DNA of 64,000 nt from Sneathiella sp. (GCA_017643685.1 JAEPMY010000004.1:1-64000); one strand, 5' to 3'; shown: positions 28,474-39,444, counted from the first letter of the stretch. Program-made: numbers and translations. The notes: generated from the sequence alone by a model not told the origin.

Positions 28474-31400
28474 ACGTACCGACATCCAGTCCATTATGAT
28501 CATTGGTGCTGGCCCGATCATTATCGGCCAGGCCTGTGAATTTGACTATTCTGGAACTCAGGCCTGTAAGGCGCTGAAGGAAGAAGGCTATCGCGTTATC
28601 CTCGTCAACTCCAATCCGGCCACAATCATGACCGACCCGGAGCTGGCAGACGCCACATACGTAGAGCCGATCACCCCAGAAGTTGTTGCAAAAATTCTGG
28701 AAAAAGAACGCCCGGACGCAGTTCTGCCAACAATGGGTGGTCAGACAGCGCTAAACACGGCTCTTGCCCTTGCGGAAGATGGGACCCTTGACCGCCTTGG
28801 CGTTCAGCTAATTGGAGCCAATCAGGAAGCGATTGAGAAAGCGGAAGACCGTGACAAATTCCGTGTCGCCATGCGGAAAATTGGCCTCGACATGCCGACA
28901 AGTGGTATCGCCCACAGCATGGAAGAAGCGTGGAAGGTTCTGGAAGAAGTACATCTTCCCTGCATCATTCGCCCCTCTTTCACACTAGGTGGAACAGGTG
29001 GTGGCCTTGCATATAACCGCGAAGAGTTTGAAGCGATTGTAACCAGCGGTCTTGACGCCTCCCCAACAACAGAAGTGTTGATTGAGGAGAGTATCGTCGG
29101 CTGGAAAGAATATGAAATGGAAGTGGTTCGCGATAAAGCGGATAACTGCATTATCATCTGCTCTATCGAGAATGTGGACCCAATGGGCGTACATACGGGC
29201 GACTCCATCACCGTTGCCCCTGCCCTGACACTCACCGATAAAGAATACCAGATCATGCGGAACGCTTCTATCGCGGTCCTGCGTGAGATCGGCGTTGAAA
29301 CCGGCGGCTCTAACGTTCAGTTCGCGGTAAACCCTGAAAATGGTCGCCTGATTGTGATCGAGATGAACCCGCGGGTTTCCCGCTCCAGTGCACTGGCATC
29401 CAAAGCAACAGGTTTCCCAATTGCGAAAATCGCGGCAAAGCTGGCGGTTGGCTATACCCTTGATGAACTCGATAACGACATCACAGGCGTGACACCTGCC
29501 TCCTTTGAGCCGACCATCGATTATGTGGTTACCAAAATCCCGCGCTTCACTTTTGAGAAGTTCCCGGGCGCGGAAGCCATGCTTGGCACCGCGATGAAAT
29601 CCGTTGGTGAAGCCATGGCTGTTGGCCGGACATTCGCGGAATCCCTGCAAAAAGCTCTCCGCTCCATGGAGACAGGCTTGACCGGCCTAAACGAGCAGGA
29701 AATTGGCGAAGACAAACAGGGTATCCTGAGTGTTCTTGCGAAAAGTACACCGAACCGGATTCTCAATATCGCACAAGCATTCCGCCAAGGACTGGATTTT
29801 GAAGAGATCCGCGCTGCTTGTAAGTTTGAGCCTTGGTTCCTACATCAAATTGAAGCGCTCGTCGCTGCTGAAGATGCGGTACGTGAAAAAGGTCTGCCAA
29901 CCCACAAAGGTGGCATTCTAAGCTTGAAACGTATGGGCTTTTCTGACGCGCGCCTTTCCGAGCTAAGCGGGCAGAGCGAAGCGGATATTCTACGTATCCG
30001 GAACCAGTTGGATATTCACCCTGTCTATAAGCGTATTGACACTTGCGCGGGTGAATTCACCTCTAAAACGCCCTATCTCTACTCAACCTATGAAGGGAAT
30101 GAGTGGGATGCCCCTGTTTGTGAAGCGGACGTTAGCGATCGCAAAAAAGTTGCAATCCTTGGCGGCGGTCCAAACCGGATTGGTCAGGGTATTGAATTTG
30201 ACTATTGCTGTGTTCATGCCGCCTATGCGCTTGCTGATGCAGGTTACGAGACCATTATGGTCAACTGTAACCCGGAAACAGTATCAACAGACTATGACAC
30301 CTCTGATCGCCTGTATTTTGAGCCTCTGACCGTCGAAGACACATTGGAAATCCTGAAAAAGGAACAGTCCAAAGGCACACTTCATGGCGTCATTGTTCAG
30401 TTCGGTGGTCAAACACCATTGAAACTGGCTGCGGGCCTTGAAGCTGCAGGCATTCCAATTCTGGGAACATCTCCAGACGCAATTGACCTTGCAGAAGATC
30501 GGGAGCGCTTCCAGCAGCTTCTTCATAAACTGGATCTGATCCAGCCGAAGAATGGTATCGCCCGTTCAGTTGAGGAAGCCTTCGCGATCGCTGAAAAAAT
30601 CGGTTATCCAGTTGTGGTGCGCCCCTCTTACGTACTGGGTGGCCGGGCCATGGAAATCGTCCGGGATGGTAACGCCCTTGATCGCTATATGCGCGAGGCC
30701 GTGCAGGTATCAGGCGACACCCCCGTATTGGTCGATGGCTATCTACAAAATGCCATTGAGGTGGATGTAGATTGTCTGTGTGACGGCGAAGAGGTCTTTG
30801 TCGCAGGCATTATGGAGCATATTGAAGAAGCTGGTATTCACTCCGGTGACAGTGCTTGTTCTTTGCCGCCATACTCCTTGAAGGAAAGCACCATCGAGGA
30901 AATTACACGTCAGGCTAAAGCTTTGGCACTTGAACTGAACGTGGTTGGCCTAATGAATGTGCAGTTCGCGGTTAAAGATGATGTTGTCTACATCTTGGAA
31001 GTGAACCCTCGGGCCAGTCGGACGGTTCCATTTGTAGCGAAAAGCATTGATTACCCGATCGCTAAAATCGCCTCCCGCATTATGGCCGGTGAAAAGCTAC
31101 CGTCCTTTGGTCTGGAATACAAGAAACTGGATCATATCACGGTTAAGGAAGCCGTCTTCCCGTTCACCCGCTTCCCAGGTGTGGATGTGGTACTCGGCCC
31201 TGAAATGCGCTCCACCGGTGAGGTGATGGGCATTGATCGTGACTTTGCTTCCGCTTTCCTCAAATCTCAGCTGGCGGCAGGCGTTAAACTGCCAACAGAA
31301 GGAAAGGTGTTTATTTCCGTCAAAGATATGGACAAAACGCTGGTTCTGGACGCGGCTTCGAAACTGATTGAACTTGGTTTTGAGATCGTTTCCACATCTG

Positions 31401-31690
31401 GCACCGCCACATACTTGCAGGAGCAGGGTCTGGAAGTCCAGAAAGTCAATAAAGTGATGGAAGGTCGTCCGAATATTGTGGACTTGATGAAGAATGGTGA
31501 GATCGCCCTTGTCATCAACACCACAGAGGGTGCGCAAGCCCTTGCGGACAGCTATGACATCCGGCACACAGCCCTGATGATGAAGACACCATACTCCACA
31601 ACAGTGGCGGGTGCACGCGCCACTACACTGGCAATTGAAAAAATAAAAACAGGAACACTTGAAGTGAACCCACTTCAATCCTATTCTTAA
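28466..31690 (+). CDS. carB: carbamoyl-phosphate synthase large subunit
   Basis: 1074 aa [37 protein letters not shown]; overlaps carA by 8 nt. Confidence 0.97.
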   Translation: MPKRTDIQSIMIIGAGPIIIGQACEFDYSGTQACKALKEEGYRVILVNSNPATIMTDPELADATYVEPITPEVVAKILEKERPDAVLPTMGGQTALNTALALAEDGTLDRLGVQLIGANQEAIEKAEDRDKFRVAMRKIGLDMPTSGIAHSMEEAWKVLEEVHLPCIIRPSFTLGGTGGGLAYNREEFEAIVTSGLDASPTTEVLIEESIVGWKEYEMEVVRDKADNCIIICSIENVDPMGVHTGDSITVAPALTLTDKEYQIMRNASIAVLREIGVETGGSNVQFAVNPENGRLIVIEMNPRVSRSSALASKATGFPIAKIAAKLAVGYTLDELDNDITGVTPASFEPTIDYVVTKIPRFTFEKFPGAEAMLGTAMKSVGEAMAVGRTFAESLQKALRSMETGLTGLNEQEIGEDKQGILSVLAKSTPNRILNIAQAFRQGLDFEEIRAACKFEPWFLHQIEALVAAEDAVREKGLPTHKGGILSLKRMGFSDARLSELSGQSEADILRIRNQLDIHPVYKRIDTCAGEFTSKTPYLYSTYEGNEWDAPVCEADVSDRKKVAILGGGPNRIGQGIEFDYCCVHAAYALADAGYETIMVNCNPETVSTDYDTSDRLYFEPLTVEDTLEILKKEQSKGTLHGVIVQFGGQTPLKLAAGLEAAGIPILGTSPDAIDLAEDRERFQQLLHKLDLIQPKNGIARSVEEAFAIAEKIGYPVVVRPSYVLGGRAMEIVRDGNALDRYMREAVQVSGDTPVLVDGYLQNAIEVDVDCLCDGEEVFVAGIMEHIEEAGIHSGDSACSLPPYSLKESTIEEITRQAKALALELNVVGLMNVQFAVKDDVVYILEVNPRASRTVPFVAKSIDYPIAKIASRIMAGEKLPSFGLEYKKLDHITVKEAVFPFTRFPGVDVVLGPEMRSTGEVMGIDRDFASAFLKSQLAAGVKLPTEGKVFISVKDMDKTLVLDAASKLIELGFEIVSTSGTATYLQEQGLEVQKVNKVMEGRPNIVDLMKNGEIALVINTTEGAQALADSYDIRHTALMMKTPYSTTVAGARATTLAIEKIKTGTLEVNPLQSYS

Positions 31691-31724
31691 TCCTTTGTGA
31701 GTTTCGATTAACCGACAACAGAAT

Positions 31725-31746
31725 GCCCCGGGGTAATTCCCGGGGC
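31725..31746 (+). terminator. stem-loop between carB and greA
   Basis: GCCCCGGG-GTAATT-CCCGGGGC followed by TTCAAATTT. Confidence 0.55.
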
Positions 31747-31788
31747 TTCAAATTTGATAACCCTAACGGGGATAGACAGAGATACTAC

Positions 31789-32262
31789 ATGGAAAGAATA
31801 CCAATTACGGCCACAGGCCACGCCAAGTTAGAAGCAGAACTTAAAGATCTGAAATCTAACGCACGTCCTCAGGTTATTCAGGAAATCGCCACGGCTCGTG
31901 ACCATGGCGACCTTTCTGAGAATGCCGAATATGACGCGGCGAAAGAAAAGCAGTCCCATATCGAGGGTCGCATTGCTGAGCTTGAAGACAAGCTGGGGCG
32001 CTGTGAAGTGATTGATGTAGCTGCCATGTCTGGACGCAACATTAAATTTGGCGCGACGGTTCTTTTGGTTGACGAAGATACGGATGAGGAAATCACCTAT
32101 CAGATCGTTGGCGATGATGAGAGCAACATTGAAGAAGGTCGCATCGCGATCTCTGCACCGCTCTCTCGTGCCCTGATCAATAAAGAGCAAGGCGACAGTA
32201 TCGAAGTGACGACGCCAGGTGGGTCAAAAGCCTACGAAATTCTGGATGTAAAATTCGTCTGA
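31789..32262 (+). CDS. greA: transcription elongation factor GreA
   Basis: [55 protein letters not shown]; start trimmed. Confidence 0.96.
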   Translation: MERIPITATGHAKLEAELKDLKSNARPQVIQEIATARDHGDLSENAEYDAAKEKQSHIEGRIAELEDKLGRCEVIDVAAMSGRNIKFGATVLLVDEDTDEEITYQIVGDDESNIEEGRIAISAPLSRALINKEQGDSIEVTTPGGSKAYEILDVKFV

Positions 32263-32282
32263 TAAATCTCTGGTCGGTATTC

Positions 32283-32317
32283 AAAAAAGCCCCGGAGGAA
32301 ACTCCGGGGCTTTTTTT
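32283..32317. terminator. bidirectional terminator greA / prpE
   Basis: AAAAAAGCCCCGGAG-GAAA-CTCCGGGGCTTTTTTT. Confidence 0.9.
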
Positions 32318-32323
32318 AATGTC

Positions 32324-34228
32324 TTATTGACCGTGAGGATATCCGACCAATTTCAGATCTGCCGTAATCTCATCAAGGATTGCAGGATCATCGATTGTCG
32401 CGGGGAAGCGGAACTCTTCGCCATCCGCGATTTTTCGCATAATAGCCCGAAGGATTTTTCCTGATCTGGTCTTAGGAAGCCGCTTTACAACAAGCACATG
32501 CTTAAAGGCTGCAACAGGGCCAATCATATGACGGACCCGCTCAATCAGTTCTTTGGCAATCTCACCGCCGTCGCGGTTCACACCAGCATTTAGAACAACA
32601 AAGCCAAACGGAATTTGACCTTTTAGCTCGTCCTTCACACCAATAACAGCGCATTCCGCGACATCTTTATGCCCAGCGACAACCTCTTCCATACCACCAG
32701 TGGAAAGACGATGGCCCGCGACATTAATAATGTCGTCTGTTCGCGCCATGATGAAAAGATACCCATCTTCATCAATATATCCAGCGTCTCCCGTTTTATA
32801 ATAACCGGGTACATCCTTCATATAGGATTTCAGAAAGCCACTATCGTTTTCCCAAAGCGTTGGCAGCGTACCCGGCGGGAGCGGCAATTTAACCGCAATT
32901 ACACCAATTTCCCCTTGAGGCATTTCATGAGACGGATCTTCTTCATCCACAATCCGAATATCATACCCAGGAACCGGGAGAGTTGGGCTTCCAAGTTTTA
33001 CAGGCTTAATCCCATACCCAGTACAGTTAGCCCCCATGGGCCAGCCTGTTTCTGTCTGCCACCAATGATCAAGCACCGGAACTTTTAGCGTATCTTGCGC
33101 CCAGATAATCGTGTCAGGATCAGCCCGCTCTCCGGCAAGGAACAACGTCTCAAAATTTGAGAGATCGTAATCATGAACCAGCTTGCCCTTAGGATCATGT
33201 TGCTTGATCGCCCGAAAAGCCGTTGGCGCAGTAAATAGAGCCCGCACTTTATGCTGCTCGATAACTCGCCAGAAGGTTCCCGCATCGGGGGTTCCAATGG
33301 GTTTTCCCTCGAACAAAATAGAAGTGTTCCCATGAAGAAGCGGTGCGTAAACGATATAGGAGTGACCAACCACCCACCCTACATCAGAGGCAGCCCAAAA
33401 GACATCACCGGGGTCCAGACCATACACGCCCTTCATTGACCAATGAAGCGCAACGGCATGTCCACCATTATCACGGACAACACCTTTCGGCATGCCTGTG
33501 GTTCCGGACGTATAAAGCACGTATAAGGGATCGGTTGCTGCGACAGGCACTGGGTCAATCGGGCCTGTCCGTTCGGACACTTCAGACCAATCGTGGTCCC
33601 GTCCGTCAATCATGCTCGCTTGACATTCCGGTCGTTGCAGAACCACAACATTTGCAGGCTTATGAGAAGATATTTCAATCGCTTCATCAAGAAGCGGCTT
33701 GTATTCCACAACGCGCCCTGGCTCCAGCCCACAAGAGGCCGCAAGGATCGCAACAGGTTTGGCATCATCAATGCGGGTTGCTAGTTCGTTAGCAGCAAAT
33801 CCACCAAACACAACTGAGTGGATAGCGCCAATGCGGGCACAAGCCAACATTGCAACAGCGGCTTCCGGAACCATCGGCATATAGATGATTACACGATCAC
33901 CTTTTTTAATACCCATCTGGTCCAAACCACCAGCAAAACGGGCAACAAGATCGGTCAATTCGGAATATGTGAAAGATTTGATCTGCCCCGTCATCGGGCT
34001 GTCGTAGATAAGAGCTGCCTGATCACCCCGGCCAGCTTCCACATGTCGATCAAGACAGTTATAACAAGTATTCAGCTCTCCGCCAGAGAACCATTTGGTA
34101 AAAGGGCTATTGCTGTCATCCAGCACTGTGTCCCATTTTTTATACCAAGAAATACCTTCTGCTGCGTCCCCCCAGAAACCTTCTGGATCTTTTAGCGAAC
34201 GCGCGTAATCCTCTTCATACGTCGCCAT
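32324..34228 (-). CDS. prpE: propionyl-CoA synthetase (acetyl-CoA synthetase family)
   Basis: 634 aa, YTSGTTGMPKGVVRDNGGHAVALHWSMKGVYG; PrpE-like; RBS GGGAGG. Confidence 0.88.
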   Translation of the reverse strand: MATYEEDYARSLKDPEGFWGDAAEGISWYKKWDTVLDDSNSPFTKWFSGGELNTCYNCLDRHVEAGRGDQAALIYDSPMTGQIKSFTYSELTDLVARFAGGLDQMGIKKGDRVIIYMPMVPEAAVAMLACARIGAIHSVVFGGFAANELATRIDDAKPVAILAASCGLEPGRVVEYKPLLDEAIEISSHKPANVVVLQRPECQASMIDGRDHDWSEVSERTGPIDPVPVAATDPLYVLYTSGTTGMPKGVVRDNGGHAVALHWSMKGVYGLDPGDVFWAASDVGWVVGHSYIVYAPLLHGNTSILFEGKPIGTPDAGTFWRVIEQHKVRALFTAPTAFRAIKQHDPKGKLVHDYDLSNFETLFLAGERADPDTIIWAQDTLKVPVLDHWWQTETGWPMGANCTGYGIKPVKLGSPTLPVPGYDIRIVDEEDPSHEMPQGEIGVIAVKLPLPPGTLPTLWENDSGFLKSYMKDVPGYYKTGDAGYIDEDGYLFIMARTDDIINVAGHRLSTGGMEEVVAGHKDVAECAVIGVKDELKGQIPFGFVVLNAGVNRDGGEIAKELIERVRHMIGPVAAFKHVLVVKRLPKTRSGKILRAIMRKIADGEEFRFPATIDDPAILDEITADLKLVGYPHGQ

Positions 34229-34307
34229 TCTTTACTCCTCCCGTAAAGCAACCGAATTGTGCATCCGAAAGTCACTTTGCGTGACCTTTTTATTATGCTG
34301 TGGAGAT

Positions 34308-34336
34308 AAAAAAAGCCGTGACAGGATCACGGCTTT
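34308..34336 (-). terminator. intrinsic terminator of trcR
   Basis: AAAAAAAGCCGTGA-CAGGA-TCACGGCTTT (T-tract on minus strand). Confidence 0.75.
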
Positions 34337-34361
34337 ATGTCGAGAAATTCACTCCCAACGA

Positions 34362-35126
34362 TCAATCGTTGGACTTGAACAAATTCTCAAAGTTCTTGAC
34401 CGCCTCTGCTTTCTCGCGATCTTTATCATCGTCAGAGCTCTTGCGCGAACCAAATACGGCTTCGGCTTCGGCCATCGGATCATATTCTTCTTCCTGCTGC
34501 ATTTCCTGCTTCTTGCGCTCATAAGCAGTCAAAGGAACAGAAGCGGCATCCGCGGCAACTGCTGCGGCAACTTCTTCCATCAGCTTATCCGTATTGTCTT
34601 CATCCCGAAGGTGAGCAGACTTCCGAACAACCTCATCCAGCTCCATCTGCGTACAGATGCCAAGACTAACTGGATCCCGAGGCTTAATGGCCTGTGTATT
34701 CCAGTGCGTCTTGTCCCGAACGGCGTTGATGGTTGTTTTGGTCGTACCCACCAGTTTACCGATTTGCGCATCCGACAGTTCCGGATGAAATTTCAAGAGC
34801 CAGGAAATCGCATCAGGACGGTCTCCACGACGTGACACCGGTGTGTAACGGCCACCACGGCGACGTGGCTGCGGGACATCTGCAACTGGCGTGCTAAGCT
34901 GAAGGCGAGCCGCCGGGTCTTTCTCACAGCGGCTGATTTCTTCCTGAGTAATCTGGCCTGAGGCAATCGGGCTTTGGCCAACAATACCTACGGCGACCTC
35001 ACCATCAGCGATCCCTTGCACTTCCAAGCTGTGCAGGCCGCAAAAAGCAGCGATCTGATGAAATGTCAGGCCCGTATTATCAATCAACCAAACGGCGGTT
35101 GCTTTTGGCATCAATGGTGTTGCCAT
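34362..35126 (-). CDS. trcR: DUF1013 / TrcR family cell-cycle transcriptional regulator
   Basis: MATPLMPKATAVWLIDNTGLTFHQIAAFCGLHSLEVQGIADGEVAVGIVGQSPIASGQLT-type sequence characteristic of DUF1013. Confidence 0.88.
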   Translation of the reverse strand: MATPLMPKATAVWLIDNTGLTFHQIAAFCGLHSLEVQGIADGEVAVGIVGQSPIASGQITQEEISRCEKDPAARLQLSTPVADVPQPRRRGGRYTPVSRRGDRPDAISWLLKFHPELSDAQIGKLVGTTKTTINAVRDKTHWNTQAIKPRDPVSLGICTQMELDEVVRKSAHLRDEDNTDKLMEEVAAAVAADAASVPLTAYERKKQEMQQEEEYDPMAEAEAVFGSRKSSDDDKDREKAEAVKNFENLFKSND

Positions 35127-35238
35127 TTTAACTCCTTAATAGATGGACGGTTCTATCCGTCCATCTGACTTTTATCTACCTGCATATATGGCGGAAAAAA
35201 GGCCCAAAGTCTAGGCTGTAAAACCTGAATAAAACGGT

Positions 35239-36243
35239 TTAAGCCCCAACTTCCAACACAATTTTCCCAATATGTCCGGAATCATCAATTCTCTCATGTG
35301 CTTTATTGGCTTGCTCCAGTGGAAAGACACTGTCAATGATCGGCTTCACCGTCCCTGCATTTAAAAGCGGCCAGACCTTTTCTTCAAGGCTTTTGCCGAT
35401 TGCAGCTTTCGATTCAATGGATTGAGGGCGAAGAGTTGATCCTGTAATCGTCAAGCGCTTCAGCATAACTGGTGCGAAATTGACCTCGGCAGTAGGGCCA
35501 CCAAGAAACGCGATATAAACAAGACGCCCCTCCACGGCGAGGGCTGAGATATTCCGCTGAATATATGATCCTCCGACCATATCGAGTATCAAATTAACGC
35601 CCTGACCACCGGTGAGCTCTTTCACAACTTCAACGTAGTCTTCAGTTTTGTAGTTAATACCACGCTCAGCGCCCAGAGCTTCAATCTCGCGACATTTTTC
35701 ATCTGTTGAGGCCGTAGCAAAGACCCGCGCCCCGAAAGCTTTCGCAAGCTGAATTGCAGTTGTTCCAATTCCGCTGGCACCGCCATGAACAAGGAATGTC
35801 TCTCCGCCCTGCAACCGGCCACGGTCAAACACATTTGTCCAAACCGTAAAATAAGTTTCCGGAACGGCAGCTGCTTTCACCATGTCATATCCGTCTGGCA
35901 CGGCAAGGCACTGAGCCTCCGGTGCGACACAATATTCGGCGTATCCACCGCCGGCAACAAGCGCACAAAGCGGATCTCCGACCTTAAGCCGAGTAACGCC
36001 AGGTCCAACGGCTGCAACCGTACCGGCAACTTCAAGGCCTGGAATGTCAGATGCCCCTGGCGGTGGATTGTATCCTCCCATTCGCTGTAATACATCAGGT
36101 CGGTTGACGCCAGCAGCGGCGACTTTGATCAGCACTTCGCCCTGCTTTGGCTCTGGCACCGGACGTGCACCAGGTACCAGATTTTCAGGACCGCCAAATT
36201 CCTTGATTTCGATGGCGGTCATCTCTTGCGGAAGGTCGCTCAT
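35239..36243 (-). CDS. NAD(P)H quinone oxidoreductase (zinc-independent MDR, PIG3-like)
   Basis: MTAIEIKEFGGPENLVPGARPVPEPKQGEVLIKVAAAGVNRPDVLQRMGGYNPPPGASDIPGLEVAG. Confidence 0.9.
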   Translation of the reverse strand: MSDLPQEMTAIEIKEFGGPENLVPGARPVPEPKQGEVLIKVAAAGVNRPDVLQRMGGYNPPPGASDIPGLEVAGTVAAVGPGVTRLKVGDPLCALVAGGGYAEYCVAPEAQCLAVPDGYDMVKAAAVPETYFTVWTNVFDRGRLQGGETFLVHGGASGIGTTAIQLAKAFGARVFATASTDEKCREIEALGAERGINYKTEDYVEVVKELTGGQGVNLILDMVGGSYIQRNISALAVEGRLVYIAFLGGPTAEVNFAPVMLKRLTITGSTLRPQSIESKAAIGKSLEEKVWPLLNAGTVKPIIDSVFPLEQANKAHERIDDSGHIGKIVLEVGA

Positions 36244-36360
36244 TATTTACTCCTGCGATCTGTTCTTTTTTATGTAATATCAGGCTTTCAAGAGAAAGGC
36301 TGCGCCGGGCCCGCTCTTAACGATTTATCGCGCGCTTTAAACATATTGAGGATCTTACAA

Positions 36361-36543
36361 ATGGCAAGTGACGAGGATGATTTTCCGATTCTGACTAATC
36401 AGGGGAAAAGCTTAGGCGATATGTCTATTGAGGAGCTAAATGAGTATATTGCATCCCTTAAGTCAGAGATAAACAAAGTAGAAAATGTCATCAACACGAA
36501 AAAATCGGCCAAATCCGCCGCTGATGACATTTTTAAATCCTAA
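36361..36543 (+). CDS. DUF1192 family small protein
   Basis: MASDEDDFPILTNQGKSLGDMSIEELNEYIASLKSEINKVENVI; start trimmed from ORF track. Confidence 0.8.
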   Translation: MASDEDDFPILTNQGKSLGDMSIEELNEYIASLKSEINKVENVINTKKSAKSAADDIFKS

Positions 36544-36626
36544 ATAAAAACAATTACTTGGGTATTGGGGTGTAATTACAGCAAGCATTCACAGTAATAC
36601 ATGGCATTATTTTTTATATACGTTAA

Positions 36627-36654
36627 TTGTAATTTAAGAAAATGCCCCTAAATT
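36627..36654 (+). promoter_or_regulatory. candidate promoter of dispersed CCUCCC sRNA
   Basis: TTGTAA-16 nt-TAAATT. Confidence 0.45.
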
Positions 36655-36660
36655 AATCAG

Positions 36661-36754
36661 TATCAGCCCGCGTCGGGCTGTCGATTGGAACCTTTCCAAT
36701 CTATTTGACGCCTCCCTGTTGACTTGAGCCGCCCACTTAGGCGGCTCTTTTTTT
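36661..36754 (+). ncRNA. candidate trans-acting sRNA (copy D): two hairpins, CCTCCCTGTT, intrinsic terminator
   Basis: CAGCCCG-CGT-CGGGCTG; GATTGG-AACCTTT-CCAATC; CCTCCCTGTT 36711-36720; terminator GAGCCGCC-CACTTA-GGCGGCTC-TTTTTTT. Shares CCTCCCTGTT-n(1-2)-ACTT-terminator with copies B and C. Confidence 0.75.
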
Positions 36755-37037
36755 GTCTGAATTTGTCAAGCAATGTTTTTTAACTTTACGTTACTAAATA
36801 ATGACATTCTCATCTTGACTTATGCACGTTTTCAGAGTTTTATTCATGCAACAGGTCAAGTTTGACAGGTTGAGGTATCAAAATAGAAGGGGGCGCTGAT
36901 AACTCGGCAGCCCCCTCATTTGTTTCTGCTACGTTATCTCTTTTCCACTTATTTCATGTGGATTCAGGCTGGACCAAATCGGTCCTGCAAGGTAGCTTTC
37001 CGCGCATAATTCAAAAAGTGTGAAGGGGAGCTGCTGA

Positions 37038-38354
37038 ATGGCCGATCCAAATTTTCTGAAATTCGATACATTAAGTCTGCATGCAGGCCAACGCCCAGAT
37101 CCTGTAACCGGGTCCCGCGCTGTGCCGATTTATCAGACGACCTCTTACGTGTTTCGGGATGCGGATCACGCGGCATCCCTATTTAACCTGGAAACAACCG
37201 GCCACATCTACAGCCGCCTCTCCAATCCAACGGTCGCTGTTCTGGAAGAGCGCCTTGCAAGCCTTGAGGGTGGTGTTGGTGCGATTTGCACAGCATCCGG
37301 GCACGCCGCTTTACACCTTGCTATCGTGACATTGATGAGTGCGGGCAATCATATCGTTTGCTCCCAATCTGTTTACGGTGGCACCTATAACTTCTTAAAA
37401 CACACAATGCCGCGTTTTGGCATTGAGACGACTTTTGTAAATCCTAGAGATCTGGACGCATTTAAAGACGCGATCAAGGAAGAAACGCGACTAGTCATTT
37501 CTGAAACCCTCGGCAATCCGGGGCTGGAAGTAACGAACATTCAGAAAGTCGCAGATATCGCCCATGCGGCAGATATTCCGCTGATGATCGATAACACATT
37601 CGCAACACCGTATCTGTGTCGCCCACTTGATCACGGCGCGGATTTGGTCATGCATTCGGCGACTAAATTCCTTGGTGGTCATGGGATTGCAATGGGCGGC
37701 ACTCTGATCGATGGCGGGCGTTTTGATTGGGAAAAAAGCGGGAAATTCCCAACGATGACCGAACCGTATGAGGGCTATCATGGCATTCAGTATGAAGAGG
37801 AGTTTGGCCCCCTCGCGTTCTTGATGCGTGCCCGTACGGAGGGCCTTCGTGACTTTGGCGCCTGCCTCAGCCCAACCAATGCTTTCCAGATTTTGCAAGG
37901 CGTCGAAACCCTCTCCATCCGCATGGAAAAACACGTGGCGAACGCTCGTAAAGTGATTGAGTTTCTTGCCTCGAACGACGCTGTTGAAAGTGTCTCTTCC
38001 CCTGAGCTAGAAAGTCACCTTGATCATGAACTTGCAAAAGAGCTCCTACCAAAGGGCTGCGGCTCTATTTTTAGCTTCACTGTAAAAGGTGGCCGCGAAG
38101 CGGGTAAGGCCTTTATCAGCCAGCTACAGGTTTTCTCCCACCTTGCCAATGTAGGAGATGCAAAAAGCCTGGTCATTCACCCGGCATCCACCACACACCA
38201 ACAAATGGACAAAGAGGCCTTGGAGAATGCAGGTATTTCTGAAGGCATGATCCGCCTTTCTGTTGGCATCGAAGACGTAGATGACTTGATCAAAGATCTT
38301 AAAGGTGGCTTACGCGCAGCTGCAAAAGTTGCTGAAAAAGCAGCAGCGGCTTAA
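37038..38354 (+). CDS. metY: O-acetylhomoserine aminocarboxypropyltransferase (sulfhydrylase)
   Basis: Cys/Met metabolism PLP family, LSLHAGQRPDPVTGSRAVPIYQTTSYVF, HSATKFLGGHG. Confidence 0.9.
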   Translation: MADPNFLKFDTLSLHAGQRPDPVTGSRAVPIYQTTSYVFRDADHAASLFNLETTGHIYSRLSNPTVAVLEERLASLEGGVGAICTASGHAALHLAIVTLMSAGNHIVCSQSVYGGTYNFLKHTMPRFGIETTFVNPRDLDAFKDAIKEETRLVISETLGNPGLEVTNIQKVADIAHAADIPLMIDNTFATPYLCRPLDHGADLVMHSATKFLGGHGIAMGGTLIDGGRFDWEKSGKFPTMTEPYEGYHGIQYEEEFGPLAFLMRARTEGLRDFGACLSPTNAFQILQGVETLSIRMEKHVANARKVIEFLASNDAVESVSSPELESHLDHELAKELLPKGCGSIFSFTVKGGREAGKAFISQLQVFSHLANVGDAKSLVIHPASTTHQQMDKEALENAGISEGMIRLSVGIEDVDDLIKDLKGGLRAAAKVAEKAAAA

Positions 38355-38367
38355 AGGGGGACACAGA

Positions 38368-39156
38368 ATGTATGTAACTGTAAAGAATACAAAGCTCTTC
38401 GCCGCGACAGGTGGGCAGCCATTTGATCCCGCAAAGCCAAACCTGATTTTCTTGCACGGAGCGGCGATGGACCACACCGCTTGGGCATTGCAGAGCCGTT
38501 ACTTTGCCCACCATGGATATAACGTCTTCGCGCTTGACCTGCCGGGGCATGGTAAAAGTGAAGGAGTAATCCCTGAAAGCATTGATGACATGGCCGATTG
38601 GGTTATTGCATTTATGGATGCTATGGATCTTAAAACCGCAGTATTAACTGGGCATAGCATGGGATCGCTGACCGCCCTATCTGCTGCAGGCCGTTATCCA
38701 GATCGCATTTCCAAACTGGTGATGATTGGCACCGCATTTCCAATGGTCGTGGGAGAATACTTCCTGAATAAGGCCAAGGATAACGATCCAGCGGCCTATA
38801 ACATGATGATTGACTGGTCTCATGCCCGCCCCTCTCACATGGGGGCTTCTGAGGTTCCCGGACTTTGGATGATTGGAAATGCGCTCCGCACTGTTGAAAA
38901 TGCAGGCGACAACACCCTATATCTCGGTCTTTCCCTTTGTAATGATTATAAGGGCGGTTTTGAGGCTGCTGAAAATCTAACCTGTCCGGTTCTCTTTATC
39001 CTTGGTGACAAGGACATGATGACGATGCCGCGCGCAGCGCAAAAGCTCATTGCGGCTATCGACGGATCAAAATCCGTGATGCTGGAGAATTGCGGACATA
39101 TGCAAATGATTGAAAAAGCAGATGATGTCCGCAACGCCATGCGGGAATTTCTCTAA
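38368..39156 (+). CDS. alpha/beta hydrolase
   Basis: FLHGAAMDHTAWALQSRYFAHHGYNVFALDLPGHGKS; GHSMGS nucleophile elbow. Start trimmed. Confidence 0.88.
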   Translation: MYVTVKNTKLFAATGGQPFDPAKPNLIFLHGAAMDHTAWALQSRYFAHHGYNVFALDLPGHGKSEGVIPESIDDMADWVIAFMDAMDLKTAVLTGHSMGSLTALSAAGRYPDRISKLVMIGTAFPMVVGEYFLNKAKDNDPAAYNMMIDWSHARPSHMGASEVPGLWMIGNALRTVENAGDNTLYLGLSLCNDYKGGFEAAENLTCPVLFILGDKDMMTMPRAAQKLIAAIDGSKSVMLENCGHMQMIEKADDVRNAMREFL

Positions 39157-39171
39157 AATTTGTGGGGCCGC

Positions 39172-39444
39172 TTACTCAACACCAATGCGTGGCGGCCCGC
39201 CTTTTGCAGCCTGACTTGGCCCAAATGCCTTATCCAAGATACGAGTGCTATCCTGAGCCAAGTTAATTGCATCCGTCAGCAGATTTAGAACACGCATATT
39301 GTTTTCTAGAACCTGCTGAGCCTCTGGGCGAATATCCTCGGTTATTTTGGTACAACGATGTAAAATATCCGCACGAACTTTTTGCAGGACATCTTCCAGC
39401 CGCTGACCTTCGGGATGCTCCTCTGTGACGAGAAAATGGGTCAT
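39172..39444 (-). CDS. hypothetical protein
   Basis: About 90 aa MTHFLVTEEHPEGQRLEDVLQKVRADILHRCTKI; RBS GGGAGG 4 nt from ATG. Confidence 0.65.
   Translation of the reverse strand: MTHFLVTEEHPEGQRLEDVLQKVRADILHRCTKITEDIRPEAQQVLENNMRVLNLLTDAINLAQDSTRILDKAFGPSQAAKGGPPRIGVE

Noticed and set aside
36930-37020. SAM-II riboswitch in the metY leader (CTGCAAGG resembles the SAM-II core)
   Set aside because: Could not form the required P1 pairing around the TGCAAG segment; kept only as an unassigned structured leader.
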